Positions 8,459-20,367 of a stretch of 64,000 nucleotides of DNA are shown here, piece after piece (position 1 is the first letter of the stretch; every line of letters starts with the position of its first letter). Source of the stretch: Paenibacillus antibioticophila (GTDB lineage Bacteria > Bacillota > Bacilli > Paenibacillales > Paenibacillaceae); contig NZ_HG005143.1 of the NCBI RefSeq assembly GCF_000455265.1, forward strand, positions 160,266 through 224,265. The letters run 5' to 3'. Both the position numbers and the translations under genes were made by a program. A model generated the notes under the pieces. That model did no database searches. It was not told the DNA's origin and saw only the letters and a list, made by a program, of their open reading frames with translations.

Positions 8459-9112
8459 ATGTATACGAAGGAAGAAATCCTGAAGCAGCTAAAGAACGAT
8501 ATTCTGTCGCTAAAAATAAAACCCGGTGCAATCCTGAGTGAAACCGTCTTGGCGGAGCAGTTCCAGCTATCAAGAACACCGCTGCGCGATGTGCTGAAGC
8601 AATTGTCGCTGGAATCCTATATTGATGTCTATGCCAAGAGGGGAAACTTTGTCTCTTATATTGATCTGGAATCCGTCGAGCAGATGATTTACTTGCGAAG
8701 CGCGCTGGAAAAGGAAATCATGAAGGACTTATGCTCCCAGCTCTCGCTTAAGGACCTCCAGGAATTGAAGAAGATTCTGGACAAGCAGAAGGCATGCGCC
8801 AAGGATGAAGAGAAGATTGACCTCTTTCTGGCTCTGGACGATCAATTTCACAGCTCTATGTTCCGATTGGCGGGCCGAGAGTTTCTATGGGATTTAATCC
8901 AGCAGTCCAACGTGCATTATGTCCGGTATCGCAAGCTGCACATGCTGGAAAGAGGGAAGCTGCTACAGATTTGGGGCGAGCATCAATTCATGCTGGAGCA
9001 TATTGCGAACAAAAATACAGAGGAGATCGACGCCCTGGTGCGGCATCACCTTAGAGATGATATGAATTCCCTGGAGTTTCTCGACAGGTACTCGGATTAC
9101 ATCAAGAAATAA
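8459..9112 (+). CDS. GntR family regulator with FCD domain, uxu-associated
   Basis: A 217-aa FadR-subfamily GntR repressor. The winged helix occupies residues 1-70, with SETVLAEQFQLSRTPLRDVL as the recognition region. The rest is an all-helical FCD ligand-binding domain with ALDDQFHSSMFRLAG (metal or ligand histidine) and HHLRDDM near the end. The open frame runs further up, but AGGTAGGAG stands 5 nt before the ATG at 8459. It is divergent from uxuAB, and paired palindromes in the gap make it the likely hexuronate-responsive regulator. A ligand such as fructuronate or mannonate is inference. Confidence 0.88.
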   Translation: MYTKEEILKQLKNDILSLKIKPGAILSETVLAEQFQLSRTPLRDVLKQLSLESYIDVYAKRGNFVSYIDLESVEQMIYLRSALEKEIMKDLCSQLSLKDLQELKKILDKQKACAKDEEKIDLFLALDDQFHSSMFRLAGREFLWDLIQQSNVHYVRYRKLHMLERGKLLQIWGEHQFMLEHIANKNTEEIDALVRHHLRDDMNSLEFLDRYSDYIKK

Positions 9113-9148
9113 CAACCACAATGCTAACTCGATATGCCAAACCCGACT

Positions 9149-9191
9149 AAAAAACCGGGCAATTCAGCACGTTCTCCTGAATTGTCCGGTT
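9149..9191 (-). terminator. terminator of the alpha-glucosidase gene
   Basis: A 15-bp stem with one G-T wobble (9153-9167 with 9177-9191), followed on the minus strand by six T residues. It lies 7 nt after the GH13 gene stop and between convergent genes. Confidence 0.8.
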
Positions 9192-9197
9192 CCGTAT

Positions 9198-10829
9198 TTA
9201 AGCAAGCTTCGTTACAAACGCTTCATAAGGCTGCAACCGCAGCTGTTGAAAATCTGCGGCATCTCGCGCATAGTTGCCGATAATGAATTCACTGACCGAG
9301 CCGATCTCCGGCATTTCCAGCGTGAGCGGTGCGGGACTAAAGTTAGCGGTAACCAGCCAGGTCTCGCCTTTATAGCGGCGGAAGTACATGAACACTTCCT
9401 CGGGAACGTCCTTCACCAGTTCAAATTCACCCCATACCACGATCGGGTTATTTTTCCGCAGCTCAATCAATTTACGGTAACAATGAAAGACTGAATCCGG
9501 GTCCGCAAGATTCGCTTCCACATTGATCTCCGCATAATTGGGATTCACGTGCAGCCAAGGCTGTCCGCTGGTAAATCCGGCGTTCGGCGTCGCATCCCAC
9601 TGCATCGGGGTTCGCGCATTATCTCTCCCCTTGGTATTAATCGAAGCGATAATGTCCTCCTTGGCATAGCCTTGGGCAAGACGCTCATGATACATATTGA
9701 CCGTCTCAATGTCCTGCGCCTCGCTGATATCTTTAATCGGATAATTCGTCATACCGATCTCTTCGCCCTGATAAATATAAGGCGTGCCCTTCATCAAATG
9801 CAGCAGAATCGCGAACATCTTCGCGCTCTCTACCCGGTATTTGCCGTCATCGCCCCACCGGGATACGATTCTCGGCAGATCATGGTTGTTCCAGAACAGG
9901 CTGTTCCAGCCTTCGTTCCCGAGCTCAACCTGCCACTTGGCCAGCACCTGCTTCAATTCGTTGACGGACAGAGGCTTCAAGTCCCACTTGTCCTTTCCTT
10001 CCTGCTGATCCAGGCCGATATGCTCGAACTGGAACACCATCGACAGCTCCTTCCGATCCGGATTGGAGTAGAGCTTCGCCACCTCCGGCGTTGCTCCCCA
10101 GGTCTCTCCGACCGTCAGGACATCATGCTTGCCGAACGTCTCCCGATGCATCTCCTGCAGGTATTCATGAAGCTTCGGCCCATTTCCTGTAATCTCCTGA
10201 TCGGGGATCTTGCCGACCAGATCGATGACATCCATGCGGAAGCCGCCGACGCCTTTATCCAGCCAGAAATTCATCATGTCCCAGACCTCTTGCCGAACCT
10301 TGGGGTTCTCCCAGTTCAGGTCGGGCTGCCTGCGGCTGAATAAATGCAGGAAATATTGGCCGCTCGCTTCATCGAACTCCCAGGCCGAGCCGCTGAACGA
10401 AGAGCGCAGCGAATTGGGAACCCCGCCGTTTACCGGATCGCGCCAAATATAGTAGTCTCGGTACGGATTGTCCTTTCCTTGACGGGCCTCGATGAACCAG
10501 GGATGCTCATCCGAGGTATGGTTCACGACCAGGTCCATGATGATCCGGATGTTCCGAAGCTTGGCCTTTTCAATGAGCTCGTCCATGTCGGCCATCGTTC
10601 CGAATTCGGTCATAATATCCCGGTAATCGCTAATATCGTAGCCGTTATCGTCGTTGGGCGACTTGTATACCGGACTGAGCCATATCGCCGTAATGCCAAG
10701 CTGCTCCAAATAGTCCAATCGGTTAATCATTCCCCGAAGATCGCCGATGCCGTCACCATCGCTATCTTGAAAGCTCCGGGGATAAACCTGATAGATGACG
10801 GCGGTCTGCCACCATTTCGTATTGTTCAT
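9198..10829 (-). CDS. malL: GH13 alpha-glucosidase (oligo-1,6-glucosidase type)
   Basis: A 543-aa cytoplasmic glycoside hydrolase of family 13. It has the full TIM-barrel motif set: VVNHTSDEHPWF, the nucleophile aspartate in GFRMDVIDL, the acid/base glutamate in TVGETWG, and NNHDLPRIVSRWG. It ends with a short beta domain. Length and the QPDLNWENPKVR segment match oligo-1,6-glucosidases and related MalL or trehalose-6-phosphate hydrolases, so specificity (isomaltose, maltose or sucrose) is open. The ATG at 10829 is used because AGGAG lies 8 nt before it. The upstream ABC operon probably supplies its substrate. No signal peptide is present. Confidence 0.88.
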   Translation of the reverse strand: MNNTKWWQTAVIYQVYPRSFQDSDGDGIGDLRGMINRLDYLEQLGITAIWLSPVYKSPNDDNGYDISDYRDIMTEFGTMADMDELIEKAKLRNIRIIMDLVVNHTSDEHPWFIEARQGKDNPYRDYYIWRDPVNGGVPNSLRSSFSGSAWEFDEASGQYFLHLFSRRQPDLNWENPKVRQEVWDMMNFWLDKGVGGFRMDVIDLVGKIPDQEITGNGPKLHEYLQEMHRETFGKHDVLTVGETWGATPEVAKLYSNPDRKELSMVFQFEHIGLDQQEGKDKWDLKPLSVNELKQVLAKWQVELGNEGWNSLFWNNHDLPRIVSRWGDDGKYRVESAKMFAILLHLMKGTPYIYQGEEIGMTNYPIKDISEAQDIETVNMYHERLAQGYAKEDIIASINTKGRDNARTPMQWDATPNAGFTSGQPWLHVNPNYAEINVEANLADPDSVFHCYRKLIELRKNNPIVVWGEFELVKDVPEEVFMYFRRYKGETWLVTANFSPAPLTLEMPEIGSVSEFIIGNYARDAADFQQLRLQPYEAFVTKLA

Positions 10830-10888
10830 AGCTATCACTCCTATTCGCTATATTTTACTACGACCATGGATTAGATTTCCAGTCAAGG

Positions 10889-10917
10889 CAAAAGGGGCTA
10901 CCGCGAGGCAGCCCCTA
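10889..10917 (-). terminator. terminator of the sugar ABC operon
   Basis: AGGGGCT and AGCCCCT arms (10893-10899 with 10910-10916), followed on the minus strand by four T residues. It stands between the last permease gene and the alpha-glucosidase gene. Confidence 0.6.
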
Positions 10918-11071
10918 ACAAGGTTTATTCATTGTACCGCAGCAATTCCATGACTTGGATCATTCAGATGTATAAAATACACCTATCTCTCATGATCTCA
11001 ATAAAACTCGCAACATAGCTGCATAAGGACAACTAAACTCCCAGCACTAACAACAATCATGTGCAATCGCG

Positions 11072-11929
11072 CTACTCCTTAACGCCCCCAAGCGCAACGC
11101 CTGCAATGATATACCGGGACAGCAGGAAATAAACCACGAACAGCGGCAAGGCCGTCAGGGCCAGCCCCATGTAGATCGAGCCGAACTCCGTCTTGTAGAT
11201 ATCGCCGCGCAGCAAGCTTACCATGATCGGCATGGTGTATTTTTCCTTCTGGGTGAGGAGAATCAATGGCATGAACAGGTTGTTCCAGTTCGCTACAAAA
11301 GCAAAGATCGCCTGCGTTGCAACCGCCGGCGTCATCAATGGCAGGATGATCCGGTTAAACGTCTTGAACTCGCTGGAGCCGTCCACCCGGGATGCCTCCA
11401 CGATCTCCAATGACAGTGTAGCCAGCAGGTATTGCCGCATGAAGAACACAACCGCCGGCGCCGCAATGGCGGGCAGAATCAGCGGAAGGAAGCTGTTCGT
11501 CCAGCCCAGTTTGTACATGAATTGATAGAAGCCGATCGCGCTTGCCTGAGAAGGAATCATCATGACGCACATGATGAACGTAAAGAACGGCTTGCGCAGC
11601 TTCCAGTCATAGGTCACCAATCCGTAAGCCGCCAGTGACGAGAAATATACCGTCAGAATGGTTGCCGAACCCGAGATAATGAAGGAATTCATAAAGCCTT
11701 GAATCGGATCGAAGCTCTTATCAAGCAATACTTGAAGGTTATTCATAAAATGGGTCGAAGGCAGCAGGGAGAGTCCGCTCTGGATTTCAGCCGTGGAACG
11801 CGTAGCGTTGACGAACATAATCCAGAAAGGAAGAATACTGAGGAGCGACAACAGGATACAGATGATATAGATGATCGTCCGGCTGAATTTCAGACCGAAG
11901 GCTCCTTCGCTTTTCAGTTGTTTATCCAT
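11072..11929 (-). CDS. carbohydrate ABC transporter permease (MalG type)
   Basis: A 285-aa inner permease of a CUT1 sugar importer, with six hydrophobic segments. The EAA loop is near residues 175-205 and carries the EASRVDG signature, followed by FNRIILPLMTPA. This loop docks with an MsmX-type ATPase, and no ATPase gene is present in the operon, as is usual when a shared MsmX is used. It starts 3 nt after the stop of the MalF-type gene. The substrate is probably an alpha-glucoside, judged from the neighbouring GH13 enzyme. Confidence 0.92.
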   Translation of the reverse strand: MDKQLKSEGAFGLKFSRTIIYIICILLSLLSILPFWIMFVNATRSTAEIQSGLSLLPSTHFMNNLQVLLDKSFDPIQGFMNSFIISGSATILTVYFSSLAAYGLVTYDWKLRKPFFTFIMCVMMIPSQASAIGFYQFMYKLGWTNSFLPLILPAIAAPAVVFFMRQYLLATLSLEIVEASRVDGSSEFKTFNRIILPLMTPAVATQAIFAFVANWNNLFMPLILLTQKEKYTMPIMVSLLRGDIYKTEFGSIYMGLALTALPLFVVYFLLSRYIIAGVALGGVKE

Positions 11930-11932
11930 GTG

Positions 11933-12907
11933 TTACACCTCTCTCTCTACTGCTGTTGCTTTGAGCGATTTTTTGTACAGTTTCTCCGCCTTCTTCACTT
12001 GCGCCGCATCGCGGTCCCGCATCACGTAAAACAGAACAGCGGACAGCGCTGCAGCAATCAGGAACAGGATCATACTTGCCGCTGCTGCGCGGTTGTACAG
12101 GTAACTTCCCTTGAAGGCCTGCCCGTAGATGAACATCGACGTTGTCAATGTGGCGTCATCCGGTCCACCCAGAAGGAACAGCTGCGGAATATCGAACATG
12201 GTCAGACCGCCGATCATCGACGTAATCAGGGTGAACAGCAGAATCGTGCGGAGACTCGGCAAGGTAATCCGGAAGAAGGTCTGCCACCCGTTAGCTCCGT
12301 CAATCGCTGCGGATTCGAAAAGTGCCGGGTTAATTCCCATCACGCCTGCAACGAGAATGATCATGGTATTGCCGTACCACATCCAGAACTGGATGAACGC
12401 CACAATTCCCCGTGCGGTCGTCTTATCCTGGAGGAAGAAGATCGGTGCGTCAGACAAGCCCAGCATTTGAACTAAGCTGTTGATCGGCCCCATCGGATAG
12501 GCGAACATCGTGCTGAACAGAATGGCGATTGTACTGGCCGTAATAATGTTCGGCATATATAGCAGTACCTTAAACGCGCCTTGCCCCTTGATATTGAGCC
12601 GCTTATTCGTGAACCATGCCGTAAGCAGCAGCGCGAGTGTAATCTGAGGAACGAAGTTGACAATCCAGAGAAGCCCCGTGTTTAACAGGGATTTTTTAAA
12701 GGACGCATTTTCAAAGATAAGATCCTTGAAATTTTGAAACGGGTTATCCAGAATATGAATCGGCTTTGGAATTAGTCCCTTCATATCGGTAAACCCGATG
12801 ACTGCGGTATATAGGATTGGGTATAACGAAAAAATCAAAAATGCCAAGACGAACGGAAAGGTAAAAATATAGCCGTACTTCGAGTAGTTCACACCTTTGC
12901 GGCGCAT
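11933..12907 (-). CDS. sugar ABC transporter permease (MalF type)
   Basis: A 324-aa membrane permease of the same CUT1 importer. The first helix begins about residue 10 (YIFTFPFVLAFLIFSLYPI), and the EAA loop FESAAIDGANGWQTFFRI lies near 195-215. The basic C-terminal tail with many lysines is cytoplasmic. It is the middle gene of the operon, 63 nt after the binding-protein gene and 3 nt ahead of the MalG-type gene. Confidence 0.92.
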   Translation of the reverse strand: MRRKGVNYSKYGYIFTFPFVLAFLIFSLYPILYTAVIGFTDMKGLIPKPIHILDNPFQNFKDLIFENASFKKSLLNTGLLWIVNFVPQITLALLLTAWFTNKRLNIKGQGAFKVLLYMPNIITASTIAILFSTMFAYPMGPINSLVQMLGLSDAPIFFLQDKTTARGIVAFIQFWMWYGNTMIILVAGVMGINPALFESAAIDGANGWQTFFRITLPSLRTILLFTLITSMIGGLTMFDIPQLFLLGGPDDATLTTSMFIYGQAFKGSYLYNRAAAASMILFLIAAALSAVLFYVMRDRDAAQVKKAEKLYKKSLKATAVEREV

Positions 12908-12970
12908 GCTCTCACCCCAATTGTTGATATGAAGAGGCGGGGTAGCTCCCCCCGCCCCTTCTATTCCTAA

Positions 12971-14377
12971 TTATTCGCTGTCGATATCAAGCTGGTCCTT
13001 AACCTGCTGCTTGAAGGTGGCGATCGCATCGTCGCGGCTCTTGTTGCCTGCAGTGTACTCGCGTACTTGATCCCGCCACAATCTGTTGATCGTCTCATCA
13101 TATTGCGTCAGGTTCTTACCGGAAGCGTTCGCATTGGCCGGTACGAAAACGTCAAACATGTTTTGTCCGCCGAGCAGCGGAACCTCACCATTGGAATTGC
13201 TCATCACTACGGAGGAGGCAACGCTGTCCTTCGTGCCTTGCTCGCCATCCTTCATCGTACCGTTTGCCCAGAAATACTGAAGGCCGGTCTCGGAGGAATC
13301 AAGCGTTACCCAGTTGATGAAATCGGCAACCGCCTGCTTCTTGGCTTCGTCCTTCGTCACGTCTTTGTGAGCGAGGAGCCAGGTACCGCCCCAGAAGAAG
13401 CCTGTCGGCGACTCGGTAACAGCCCAGTCACCGTCCGTGTCTTTCACTTGGCCGTTCATAACATAGTTAATCAGCCATGCCGGACCGAAGAATCCGAAGA
13501 TCGGCTGGGCGCCGGAGCCGGACATATCCGCATACCAGGCTTCCGTCCAGTCTTGCGTATCATTGTGGTATCCGTTATCCTTCAGCTTCTTGGAGAGATC
13601 AAGGAACTCTTCGCGTTTCGGATCAATATGAAGCTTGCCATCAACGATCCAGCCCTTTTCCGAACTGTTCTCGATAGCATGCCAGATATCGCCGTCACCG
13701 GATACAATGCCGTAGCCTTTGGCTTTGAGCTTGGCGGCTGCTGCGTAGAATTTATCCCAGCCTGGGCCAACCTCGCTCTTCACCGTTGCCGGATCGTCCG
13801 TACCGAACACATCCTTGGCAATCGAGCGGCGATAGATAAAGGCTCCGCCAGTAGCCTGGTAGCCAAGAGCCTTTAATTGACCGTCTTTGCTGCCGATATC
13901 CACGGAATACTGTGCGATGCCTGCATCCTTCACTTTTTGGTCATCCAGACTAAGGTCCGCATAGTTCGCGGCATAGTCGGATGCATCGCCCTGGGTATAT
14001 TTCAGGACGAACGCGGCTTCAGCTGCGTAAATGTCCGGAGCATCCTTGCCGCCGGCAGCAAGCGCCTGGTCAAGCGCCGGCTGATAAGCACCGTCCGTTG
14101 TTGCAATGATCGTAGTCTTGAACTCTACATTCGCTTCCGGATGGACCTCCAAATATTTTGTCGTCATGTTCGGAATTTCGTCCGTAAAGCTCCAGAGATT
14201 AATGGTAACCTTCTCGCCGCTCGTGTTGGACGGCGTCTCGGCCGCGTTGTTCGTCGATGGGGCTGGAGTGGAATTCGGGCTGGACGCATTGTTGGAGTTC
14301 CCTCCGCACGCCGCAAGCACCGATGTCATCATGAGGATTGCTGAAATTCCGGCTAATACACGTTTCATACTTTTCAT
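12971..14377 (-). CDS. extracellular sugar-binding lipoprotein of a CUT1 ABC importer
   Basis: A 468-aa substrate-binding protein. The signal peptide is typical of lipoproteins, with lipobox LAAC at about residues 21-24 followed by an Asn/Ser/Pro-rich linker. The open frame has an upstream start, but the ATG at 14377 sits behind GGGGGAGG and places the signal peptide at the N-terminus. The body matches family 1 solute-binding proteins, with YKRRSIAK-like and GDGDIWHA segments. It is first in the operon with two permeases. Its promoter overlaps a cre match, so glucose repression through CcpA is likely. Confidence 0.92.
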   Translation of the reverse strand: MKSMKRVLAGISAILMMTSVLAACGGNSNNASSPNSTPAPSTNNAAETPSNTSGEKVTINLWSFTDEIPNMTTKYLEVHPEANVEFKTTIIATTDGAYQPALDQALAAGGKDAPDIYAAEAAFVLKYTQGDASDYAANYADLSLDDQKVKDAGIAQYSVDIGSKDGQLKALGYQATGGAFIYRRSIAKDVFGTDDPATVKSEVGPGWDKFYAAAAKLKAKGYGIVSGDGDIWHAIENSSEKGWIVDGKLHIDPKREEFLDLSKKLKDNGYHNDTQDWTEAWYADMSGSGAQPIFGFFGPAWLINYVMNGQVKDTDGDWAVTESPTGFFWGGTWLLAHKDVTKDEAKKQAVADFINWVTLDSSETGLQYFWANGTMKDGEQGTKDSVASSVVMSNSNGEVPLLGGQNMFDVFVPANANASGKNLTQYDETINRLWRDQVREYTAGNKSRDDAIATFKQQVKDQLDIDSE

Positions 14378-14413
14378 ACTTTGCCTCCCCCTATTTATTG
14401 AATCCTCGGTTTT

Positions 14414-14435
14414 TTGTAACCGCATACATATTATA
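14414..14435 (-). promoter_or_regulatory. cre site beside the -10 box of the sugar ABC operon
   Basis: TTGTAACCGCATACA at 14414-14428 fits the cre consensus WTGNAANCGNWNNCW at every fixed position. A perfect TATAAT -10 box on the minus strand (14430-14435) lies just upstream in the direction of transcription; the -35 region is weak. CcpA bound here would cover the transcription start. This follows from the consensus; no binding is shown. Confidence 0.6.
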
Positions 14436-14510
14436 AGTCCGGTAATATGCAGGCATAAGGAGACAGGTATTGGATATAATTCTACTTTTATTAGATTGTG
14501 AGCGGGGCAA

Positions 14511-15055
14511 AGATTTTAATGCTGAATGTCACTATAATTGCTGATGGGAGGGCTCGCGCGGAGATTATAATGCAGAATGTCACTATAATTGCTGATGGAG
14601 GGCTCGTGCGGCGATTTTAATGCAGAATGTCACTATAATTGCTGATGTGGGGGCTCGTGCGGCGATTTTAATGCAGAATGTCACTATAATTGCCGATGGG
14701 AGGGCTCGCGCGGCGATTTTAATGCAGAATGTCACTAAAATTGCTGATGGGGGGGCTCGCGCGGAGATTATAATGCAGAATGTCACTATAATTGCTGATG
14801 GGGGGCTCGTGCGGTGATTATAATGCAGAATGTCACTATAATTGCTGATGGGAGGGCTCGTGCGCCGATTTTAATGCAGAATATCACTATAATTGCCGAT
14901 GGGGGGCTCGCGCGGAGATTATAATGCAGAATGTCACTATAATTGCTGATGGGAGGGCTCGTGCGGCGATTTTAATGCAGGATGTCACTAAAATTGCCGA
15001 TGGGAGGGCTCGTGCGGCGATTTTAATGCAGAATGTCACTATAATTGCCGATGTG
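14511..15055. repeat. tandem repeat, 11 copies of a 50-51 bp unit
   Basis: The anchor sequence GTCACTATAATTGC (with small variants) recurs at 14528, 14579, 14629, 14680, 14731, 14782, 14832, 14883, 14933, 14984 and 15035, giving a period of 51 or 50 bp. Each unit holds an AT-rich half (AATGCAGAATGTCACTATAA) and a GC-rich half (GGGAGGGCTCGTGCGG). Many units also have ATTATA and TATAAT arms flanking the AATGCAGAATGTCAC core. The 51-bp units are a multiple of three, so open frames run through on both strands, but none has a ribosome binding site and the 50-bp units break the frame. The rest of the 14.38-15.3 kb gap holds one inverted repeat and no credible gene. Confidence 0.9.
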
Positions 15056-15153
15056 GGTGACTAAAAAGCTTCGAGGCTTGCCAAAAGTAAGTTTGGAGGT
15101 CGGTTGGCTTTCCCTCGCTCATAATTTAATCAAAAAAGCCGCAGTGGACGCAA

Positions 15154-15193
15154 GAAACCAAGGGGACTAAGCATGAGAAATCCCCTTGGTTTC
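15154..15193. terminator. inverted repeat, possible terminator of the first LacZ gene
   Basis: GAAACCAAGGGGA (15154-15166) pairs perfectly with 15181-15193 over 13 bp around a 14-nt loop. It lies 114 nt beyond the stop of the LacZ-type gene. There is no clear T run, so its role as a terminator is uncertain. Confidence 0.45.
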
Positions 15194-15306
15194 TATATGT
15201 TTATATGAATATCACTCTATTTTGTTATTAAGGGTGACTGAATTTTACTTTTGAGACACCCTCTTCTCGCTGAAAGAAGCTGCTCAATACATGAATCGTG
15301 ACCTTG

Positions 15307-18420
<3,114 letters not shown>

Positions 18421-18467
18421 TCACACTCCTTGTTCTAATTGGTGTTGATTCAATGTCCCACACCCTA

Positions 18468-18515
18468 ATAATATAAGGGTATACTGTGTCTTGAAATGTC
18501 AGTAATGGTATTTCA
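18468..18515. promoter_or_regulatory. divergent promoter region of lacZ and the AraC gene
   Basis: On the minus strand TATTAT (18468-18473) is a reasonable -10 box for lacZ, with TTTCAA 17 bp upstream as a poor -35. TGAAAT (18492-18497) and ATTTCA (18510-18515) form an inverted pair that could be a regulator site. The boxes are read by eye and are weak evidence. Confidence 0.35.
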
Positions 18516-18544
18516 TTTATCCATTTTGGTAGGAGTGATCCTCT

Positions 18545-19405
18545 GTGAATTACGAAGAGATCAAGGAGAACGATGTCGTCTACCGGTGCATCGGCGACAA
18601 TTTTGATCAAGGCATTTTATCCTGCGGCTTTATGCGGAAAAGAACGGCGGAACGTTCCCAGTATGATTTCAAAATCGGGTACTACAGCTGTATTTTGATC
18701 CTGCAAGGAAGCGGACGTTACCTATCCGAGGACGGCACCGTGACGCCCATGCAAGCAGGCGATCTGGTTCAACGGTTTCCCGAACGCATGCACTCTACCG
18801 AAATCGAACCGGATGGAGCCTGGATTGAGTTCTACATCAGCATCGGGTATCCGGTGTATGACTACTTGACATCGTTGGGACTTCTCAGGACCGACAAAGA
18901 GGTGCAAGTGACGACACTGCATCCTAGCGAATTTGTTCATGAATTCGCGGGGTTGCTTGACTCCCTTAAGGAGGCGACCGAGGCAAGCCTGCCCTATCTT
19001 TTGATGAGTGCCCAGGAGCTACTGATCCGCCTGCATAACAGCGTCCAAAGCCCGCCAAGCGATCCCCATGAAGCGATAATAGCTAAGGCCTGTCAGCTCA
19101 TCAGCGGGTCTACCGATATCCATTTTGAGATAAAGGAAGCAGCAGCTGCAGTAAATATGGGTTACGAAAATTTCAGGAAGCTGTTCAAGCGGATCACCGG
19201 GATCTCCCCCCAGCGCTACCACACCGGACAACTGATGAAGCAGGCCAAAATGATGCTGCTCTCCGGGCTCACCATTAAGCACGTTGCCTTAAGTCTCGGC
19301 TATGGCGATATTTATTCCTTTACGAAGCAATTCACGAAGTCGGAGGGGATGCCGCCGGGACGGTATGTGCGCAGCCGCCAGCGGGACAATACAAAACGGC
19401 CTTAG
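18545..19405 (+). CDS. AraC family transcriptional regulator
   Basis: A 286-aa regulator with an N-terminal cupin sensing domain (about 30-120; LQGSGRYLSEDG and AGDLVQRFPERMHS) and a C-terminal double helix-turn-helix (about 185-283). The second helix pair contains LSLGYGDIYSFTKQFTKSEG, the classical AraC signature, ending PPGRYVRSR. The start is a GTG behind GGTAGGAG. The gene is divergent from the LacZ-type gene, and I infer that it senses a galactoside or its product and activates that gene. Confidence 0.9.
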   Translation: MNYEEIKENDVVYRCIGDNFDQGILSCGFMRKRTAERSQYDFKIGYYSCILILQGSGRYLSEDGTVTPMQAGDLVQRFPERMHSTEIEPDGAWIEFYISIGYPVYDYLTSLGLLRTDKEVQVTTLHPSEFVHEFAGLLDSLKEATEASLPYLLMSAQELLIRLHNSVQSPPSDPHEAIIAKACQLISGSTDIHFEIKEAAAAVNMGYENFRKLFKRITGISPQRYHTGQLMKQAKMMLLSGLTIKHVALSLGYGDIYSFTKQFTKSEGMPPGRYVRSRQRDNTKRP

Positions 19406-19428
19406 TCCAACATGAAGGACCAAGGCCG
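19397..19428 (+). terminator. terminator overlapping the AraC gene stop
   Basis: CGGCCTTAGTCC (19397-19408) pairs with GGACCAAGGCCG (19417-19428), with one mismatch. The first arm includes the stop codon. It separates the gene from the convergent ABC operon. Confidence 0.6.
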
Positions 19429-19489
19429 CTGTTCAAATAAATGATGCTGCTGTGCGAGCAATTGAAGCACCTATCCCATAGGCTGGCAA

Positions 19490-20353
19490 TCAGCCTTTTA
19501 CGGCGCCTTCAATCATCCCTGCGATTAATTGCTTCTGGAAGATCAGGACGATAATCAGCAGCGGTACGACACTGATCACCGAACCGGCCATAATCAGATG
19601 ATATGGCGTATTGTTGCTATCCTCCAGCGCTTTAAGCGCAACGGACAAGGTCATGTTCTCCTGGGAACGGAGAATGACCGATGGCCACAGGAAGTTATTC
19701 CATTGCTTGACGAACAGGATAATCCCCAATCCGGCAAAGCCGGACTTCAGGTTAGGCAATACGATCCGCCGGAACAGCTTAAATTCGGTGCAGCCGTCCA
19801 TGCGGGCCGCCTCCAGCATCTCTTCCGGAAGTGCCGAACAGTACTGGCGCATAAAGAAGATGCCAAATGCGTTCGCTAAATCCGGCAGGATGACGCCCCA
19901 AATATTATCAATCAGACCCATTCCTTTATATATGGAGAACAAAGGAACCATGGTCGCTTCATGCGGGATCATGAGGGAAGCCAGGACCATAATGAACAGG
20001 AAGTTCTTCCCCTTGAAATGATATTTGGCAAATGCGAAACCGGCCAAGCTGCAGAAAACGAGGGCAATTACCGTCGAAGTGGTTGCGAGCAAGAAGCTGT
20101 TCCAGGTAATGATGCCGAACTTGCGGTTAACAAATAGCTCTGTGAAGTTCTCCCAATGAAATACCTTGGGTACCCACATCGGCGGATTGACGAAAATCTC
20201 GCTGATATCCTTGAGCGAAGAGCTGAATAGCCAGAACAAGGGAAACATAGTCGCAAGAGAGACCAGGGTCATGATAATAAAGGTGGTTACGGACAGGATT
20301 CCGCGCTTCCCCTCGTGATGCTTCACACGCTGCAATTTCATCGCTTTTTCCAT
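19490..20353 (-). CDS. carbohydrate ABC transporter permease (AraQ/MalG type)
   Basis: A 287-aa permease with six hydrophobic segments and the EAA loop LEAARMDGCTEFKLFRRIVL near residues 185-205. It is the third gene of a CUT1 operon, 14 nt after the other permease. A shared ATPase such as MsmX is presumed because none is encoded here. The surrounding beta-galactosidases and the adjacent two-component system suggest a galactoside or galactan oligomer substrate. Confidence 0.92.
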   Translation of the reverse strand: MEKAMKLQRVKHHEGKRGILSVTTFIIMTLVSLATMFPLFWLFSSSLKDISEIFVNPPMWVPKVFHWENFTELFVNRKFGIITWNSFLLATTSTVIALVFCSLAGFAFAKYHFKGKNFLFIMVLASLMIPHEATMVPLFSIYKGMGLIDNIWGVILPDLANAFGIFFMRQYCSALPEEMLEAARMDGCTEFKLFRRIVLPNLKSGFAGLGIILFVKQWNNFLWPSVILRSQENMTLSVALKALEDSNNTPYHLIMAGSVISVVPLLIIVLIFQKQLIAGMIEGAVKG

Positions 20354-20367
20354 CTCACTCCCACCTC

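Noticed and set aside
14583-14817. Open frames on both strands in the tandem repeat (65-67 aa)
   Set aside because: They arise because 51 is a multiple of three. They lack ribosome sites, lose frame at 50-bp units and encode only the repeat.
14511-15055. Possible CRISPR array
   Set aside because: Units follow each other directly with no unique spacers and the whole 50-51 bp is conserved, so this is a plain tandem repeat. No cas genes are near.
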